Shown in pieces: positions 14,807 through 17,286 of a stretch of 17,286 nucleotides of DNA. The stretch covers positions 1 through 17,286 of the forward strand of contig CAJOOW010000079.1 in NCBI GenBank assembly GCA_905236375.1. Reading direction: 5' to 3'. Source of the stretch: an uncultured Alphaproteobacteria bacterium (GTDB lineage: Bacteria > Pseudomonadota > Alphaproteobacteria > RUG11792). The stretch's first letter is position 1, and each line of letters starts with the position of its first letter. The notes below the pieces were generated by a model. That model did no database searches. It had not been told where the DNA came from and saw nothing but the letters and a program-made list of their open reading frames with translations. Position numbers and translations under genes: made by a program.

Positions 14807-15252
14807 TTTTCTATGGCATTAAGTCTGAATTTTTCCCAATAGCTTTTAAGCTGATTGAGAAAATGTATGGAATTGGAGAAAGAGTTTTATTTCTCTGCGA
14901 CAACGAAGAAGAAGTTGACTTTTATAATTCAAAACTCTGGACATCAGCAAGATTATCATTCATCCCCAGCGGAAATAGAAAAACTATTCCAGTTGAAGAT
15001 GCGGAATTTTGCCACATTTGGTTTTCAACTGAAATAACTTTTCAGAATAATCCTGCGATTCTTATACATAATGGACTGGATATCTCAAATTTTCAAAACA
15101 TCGAAAAATTTCAAAAGATTATCGATATTTTTAATATAGAAGCGATAGAATCAGCAAAAACGAGATCCAAAACTTATTCTGAAAAAGGTTATCTTAATCA
15201 AAAACTTTGGATTCAATCCGATACTTCTTGGACACAAGGAGAATTAAAATGA
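14788..15252 (+). CDS. holC: DNA polymerase III chi subunit HolC
   Basis: HolC (chi) links the clamp loader to SSB at the replication fork. The 154 residues fit. The family pattern is visible in IAFKLIEKMYGIGERVLFLC, the acidic patch NEEEVDFYNSKLW, the SFIPSGN turn, AILIHNGLD and the C-terminal FQKIIDIFN helix followed by AKTRSKTYSEKGY. It starts inside nusB (19-base overlap) with only a weak ribosome site (GAAAGAAG) and ends in a four-base overlap with tsaD (ATGA), so both borders suggest coupled translation. HolC is poorly conserved in sequence, hence slightly lower confidence than for the neighbours. Confidence 0.83.
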   Translation: MPDKSVVFYGIKSEFFPIAFKLIEKMYGIGERVLFLCDNEEEVDFYNSKLWTSARLSFIPSGNRKTIPVEDAEFCHIWFSTEITFQNNPAILIHNGLDISNFQNIEKFQKIIDIFNIEAIESAKTRSKTYSEKGYLNQKLWIQSDTSWTQGELK

Positions 15253-16274
15253 AAGTCCTTGGAATAGAATCAAGTTGTGATGAAACTTCAGCATCTGTCG
15301 TTTGTGATGGCTCTGAGCCAAATAATCGAATTCTTTCAAATGTCATAAATTCTCAAATTCAACTGCATGCAAAATACGGAGGAGTTATCCCTGAATATGC
15401 TGCGAGAAGCCATGTTGATGCGATTGATAGAGTTATTAATGCAGCTCTGGAAAAAGCAAATACAACTTTGAATGAAATTGATGCAATAGCGGCAACAACT
15501 GGCCCTGGCCTTATTGGAGGGCTTCTTGTTGGAGCCGTTTGTGCAAAAACTATTGCCGTTGTTAAAAACAAGCCATTTATGGCAATTAATCATCTTGAAG
15601 GGCATCTTTTGACATCAAGACTTTGTTATGATGTTTCTTTTCCTTTTTTGCTTCTTTTGACTTCAGGAGGACATTTCATTTTTGCAGAAGTTTTGGGAAT
15701 TGGAAATTACCGAATTCTTGGAGAAACGCTTGATGATGCAGCTGGAGAATGTTTTGATAAAGTTGCAAAGATGCTAGGATTTGAATATCCAGGAGGCCCT
15801 GCAATTCAGAAATATGCAGAATTTGGAAATCCGGATAGATTCCAATTTACAATACCTCTTCAAAAAAGAGCTGGCTGTGATGCTTCATTTTCCGGAATAA
15901 AAACCGCTGCAAAGCTTCATATTGAATCCATAAAAGATATAACAGATCAAGATAAATGCGACATAGCTGCGTCTTTTCAAAAAACAGTTGTCAAGTTTAT
16001 AACTAAACAAATTAAAAAGGCATATGATATGACAACTTCGAATCCAAAAAGTGTTGTTGTTGCTGGAGGAGTCGCTGCAAATTTAGCTCTTCGTGAATCT
16101 CTTTTGGCATTCTCAGAAAAACATAATCTCCAATTTTTTGCGCCACCTTTAAATCTTTGCTCTGATAATGCTGCAATGATCTCTTGGACAGCAATTGAAA
16201 GAATTAAAGCCGGATATCCTTTTTCTGATTTAAATTCGAAAACAAGGCCAAGATGGCCGATAACGGAGATTTAA
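15249..16274 (+). CDS. tsaD: tRNA threonylcarbamoyltransferase TsaD
   Basis: TsaD, with TsaB and TsaE, transfers threonylcarbamoyl to A37 of ANN-decoding tRNAs (t6A). The ATG at 15249 is chosen because AAGGAG lies 7 bases upstream and the product then begins with the family start MKVLGIESSCDETS; an in-frame ATG at 15207 lies inside holC. The 341 residues are full length. The metal-binding pair is H115-x3-H119 (NHLEGH). Other signatures are GGVIPEYAARSH, ATTGPGLIGGLLVG, LLTSGGH, LDDAAGECFDKVAKMLG, CDASFSGIKTA, VVAGGVAANLALRE and CSDNAAMI. It closes the miaA-nusB-holC-tsaD run, so two A37 tRNA-modification enzymes share the cluster. Confidence 0.97.
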   Translation: MKVLGIESSCDETSASVVCDGSEPNNRILSNVINSQIQLHAKYGGVIPEYAARSHVDAIDRVINAALEKANTTLNEIDAIAATTGPGLIGGLLVGAVCAKTIAVVKNKPFMAINHLEGHLLTSRLCYDVSFPFLLLLTSGGHFIFAEVLGIGNYRILGETLDDAAGECFDKVAKMLGFEYPGGPAIQKYAEFGNPDRFQFTIPLQKRAGCDASFSGIKTAAKLHIESIKDITDQDKCDIAASFQKTVVKFITKQIKKAYDMTTSNPKSVVVAGGVAANLALRESLLAFSEKHNLQFFAPPLNLCSDNAAMISWTAIERIKAGYPFSDLNSKTRPRWPITEI

Positions 16275-16341
16275 TAATTTCTAGCTTTAAAATCAAAAAT
16301 CATATCTGCAAAAATATAAAGATATTATGAAATCAAAGAGA

Positions 16342-16788
16342 CTATTCCCAAGTTAGGCTAGGGACAGCAAAGACTGGGAGGTGATTTTCTCTCCTTAATC
16401 TGTTAGCAATTAGAAGAAGCTTAACCCTAGAAACTGGCTTGTCATTTATTGCATAATCATCCATCGGAGCAAAAGCTTTTTTGTTGTTTTTTGAAATTGA
16501 AATACCATTTTCTTTGAGATATTCCAGAACATCGTGAAAATTTGAAATTATCCGATCGCTATAGACTTTATTGAGGGTTTCTCGACTTACTTCAAATTCC
16601 TCAACCTTGCGTGCTTTAGCTTGTTTATCAATTGTCCATCGCCTTTGTCGAATTCCAGAACGACTTAAAAATTTATTGACAGCAGTTGGAGATCTGCCAA
16701 CTTCATCGGCTATGATTTTTACTAATTTTCCAGCTAGGAATCCAGATTTGATCGTATCAATCTCCTCATCTGTCCATCTTGTTCTCAT
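16342..16788 (-). CDS. Helix-turn-helix DNA-binding protein, GcrA-like N-terminus
   Basis: This 148-residue protein is not firmly recognised. Residues 3-47 have a Myb/SANT-like or resolvase-like helix-turn-helix pattern: RWTDEEIDTIKSGFLAGK, KIIADEVGRSPTAVNKFLSR, then SGIRQRRW. This resembles the DNA-binding start of the alphaproteobacterial cell-cycle factor GcrA (W-T-D-E, I-A-x-E, A-V). The Cys-containing C-terminus of GcrA is missing. Instead there is a basic linker and a distinctive end, VSRVKLLLIANRLRR followed by HLPVFAVPSLTWE. It may be a GcrA relative or a separate lineage-specific regulator. It is convergent with tsaD and divergent from the Lrp gene, with a 246-base AT-rich gap upstream. 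Confidence 0.7.
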   Translation of the reverse strand: MRTRWTDEEIDTIKSGFLAGKLVKIIADEVGRSPTAVNKFLSRSGIRQRRWTIDKQAKARKVEEFEVSRETLNKVYSDRIISNFHDVLEYLKENGISISKNNKKAFAPMDDYAINDKPVSRVKLLLIANRLRRENHLPVFAVPSLTWE

Positions 16789-16994
16789 TTTTCTTTTAAC
16801 CTATCCAAAAATGTTAACTTATATATTCATCATCGCAAATAGACGATAGAATCTCAAAATAAAAATAGTCCCATAAAATTTTATATAATTTTGTTATATT
16901 ATCACTTTCCTTGATTTTCAGGCCTTCGAATTGTTTTTTCTTAATTTAGTTGAAAAAATTTTTGCTTTTCGCCTTTAAAAAAATTTTGAATCTT

Positions 16995-17013
16995 TATACT
17001 CTTTTAAGAGAGT
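16995..17013 (+). promoter_or_regulatory. -10 box and overlapping palindrome before the Lrp gene
   Basis: TATACT at 16995-17000 looks like a -10 element; no good -35 lies 16-18 bases upstream. A 16-base near-palindrome at 16998-17013 (ACTCTTTTAAGAGAGT, 14 of 16 positions symmetrical) overlaps its downstream end. Six T follow (17013-17018), so it could also act as a weak RNA hairpin. Lrp-family proteins often repress their own gene from such sites. Confidence 0.35.
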
Positions 17014-17034
17014 TTTTTATCTTAATTTTAGATT

Positions 17035-17286
17035 ATGGCGAGTCTTGATAGTGTAGATAAAATTATTTTGGAAAATCTTCAAAGAAATGGGAGAATAACG
17101 AATGTTGATTTAGCAGAAAGTGCGGGAATTTCTGCGCCTCCGTGTTTGAGACGGCTAAAACTTCTGGAACAACGTGGTGTTATAACAAGTTATCATGCAA
17201 AAATTAATCCTGCAGCTTTGGGATATTCTATAAAAGCGGTTTGTGTTGTGTCTCTTGTTTCTCAGTCTAAGGAGTCCGTCGCAAAA
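17035..17286 (+). CDS. Lrp/AsnC-family transcriptional regulator (3'-truncated)
   Basis: The first 84 residues of an Lrp/AsnC regulator, cut by the window end. The family's winged helix-turn-helix is clear: MASLDSVDKIILENLQRNGR (part of the first helix), ITNVDLAESAGISAPPCLRR (helix-turn-helix with the typical S-x-P-x-C-L-R-R turn), then LEQRGVITSYHAKINPAALG and the first strand of the RAM effector domain, IKAVCVVSLVS. Such proteins sense amino acids and regulate transport or metabolism genes. The ATG follows the motif boundary correctly, but there is no strong Shine-Dalgarno. The ligand cannot be inferred from this fragment. Confidence 0.92.
   Translation, partial: MASLDSVDKIILENLQRNGRITNVDLAESAGISAPPCLRRLKLLEQRGVITSYHAKINPAALGYSIKAVCVVSLVSQSKESVAK

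Noticed and set aside
15207..15248. ATG at 15207 as start of tsaD
   Set aside because: It lies within holC; the ATG at 15249 has AAGGAG and gives the conserved family N-terminus.
16302..16325. ATATCT/AGATAT stem between tsaD and the HTH gene
   Set aside because: Six AT-rich base pairs with a 12-base loop are expected by chance in this composition.
16796..16818. TTAAC and GTTAAC near the HTH gene start as a second CtrA box
   Set aside because: The half-sites are not separated by seven bases and their spacing (14) does not match the consensus.
1..17286. CRISPR array, insertion sequence, tRNA or rRNA genes
   Set aside because: No regularly spaced repeats, transposase, terminal inverted repeats, or cloverleaf/rRNA-like segments were seen on either strand.

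Overview
The window reads as chromosomal DNA of an AT-rich, Gram-negative alphaproteobacterium, and host-associated life (Holosporales- or Rickettsiales-like) is plausible. Support comes from alphaproteobacterial-looking RecR, uS9, GcrA-like helix-turn-helix and AroK-type sequences, lipid A and outer-membrane biogenesis genes (lpxD, Skp/OmpH), a type VI secretion sheath pair, and a textbook CtrA-type box (TTAA-N7-TTAAC). The taxonomic call is inference; no rRNA or tRNA gene was seen.

Layout. Positions 1-999 hold the 3' part of a highly charged, low-complexity protein with a Cys-rich tail. 1118-2338 is a two-gene unit: a shikimate-kinase-fold protein that has lost most shikimate-binding residues, then recR. 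2346-3509 (minus) is a dicarboxylate/amino-acid:cation symporter. 3695-4626 (minus) is the ribosomal pair rplM-rpsI, with a near-consensus promoter at 4656-4684. 4895-7169 (plus) carries an exported protein of unknown function, a Skp/OmpH chaperone and lpxD. A strong stem-loop separates lpxD from a convergent, Thr/Ser-rich secreted BspA-like protein (7201-9105, minus). plsY follows (9315-9938).

9962-12... holds the most interesting block: a CtrA-type box, tssB, tssC and, 16 bases later (12140-13351), an HtrA-like protein whose three catalytic residues all appear replaced. No other type VI gene is in the window. 13436-16274 is a compact housekeeping run, miaA-nusB-holC-tsaD, with short gaps and overlaps. 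16342-16788 (minus) encodes a helix-turn-helix protein with a GcrA-like N-terminus. An Lrp/AsnC regulator starts at 17035 and runs off the right edge.

How the genes work together. Most are core functions: ribosome assembly, envelope lipid synthesis, tRNA modification (MiaA and TsaD both act at or next to the anticodon), recombination repair and replication. The accessory part comprises the surface protein, the left-edge charged protein and the sheath cassette. The working hypothesis is a CtrA-controlled sheath operon that includes a pseudoprotease with a PDZ domain. No stretch longer than about 300 bases lacks a gene; the larger gaps (4627-4894, 9106-9314, 16789-17034) hold promoters and AT-rich spacer.
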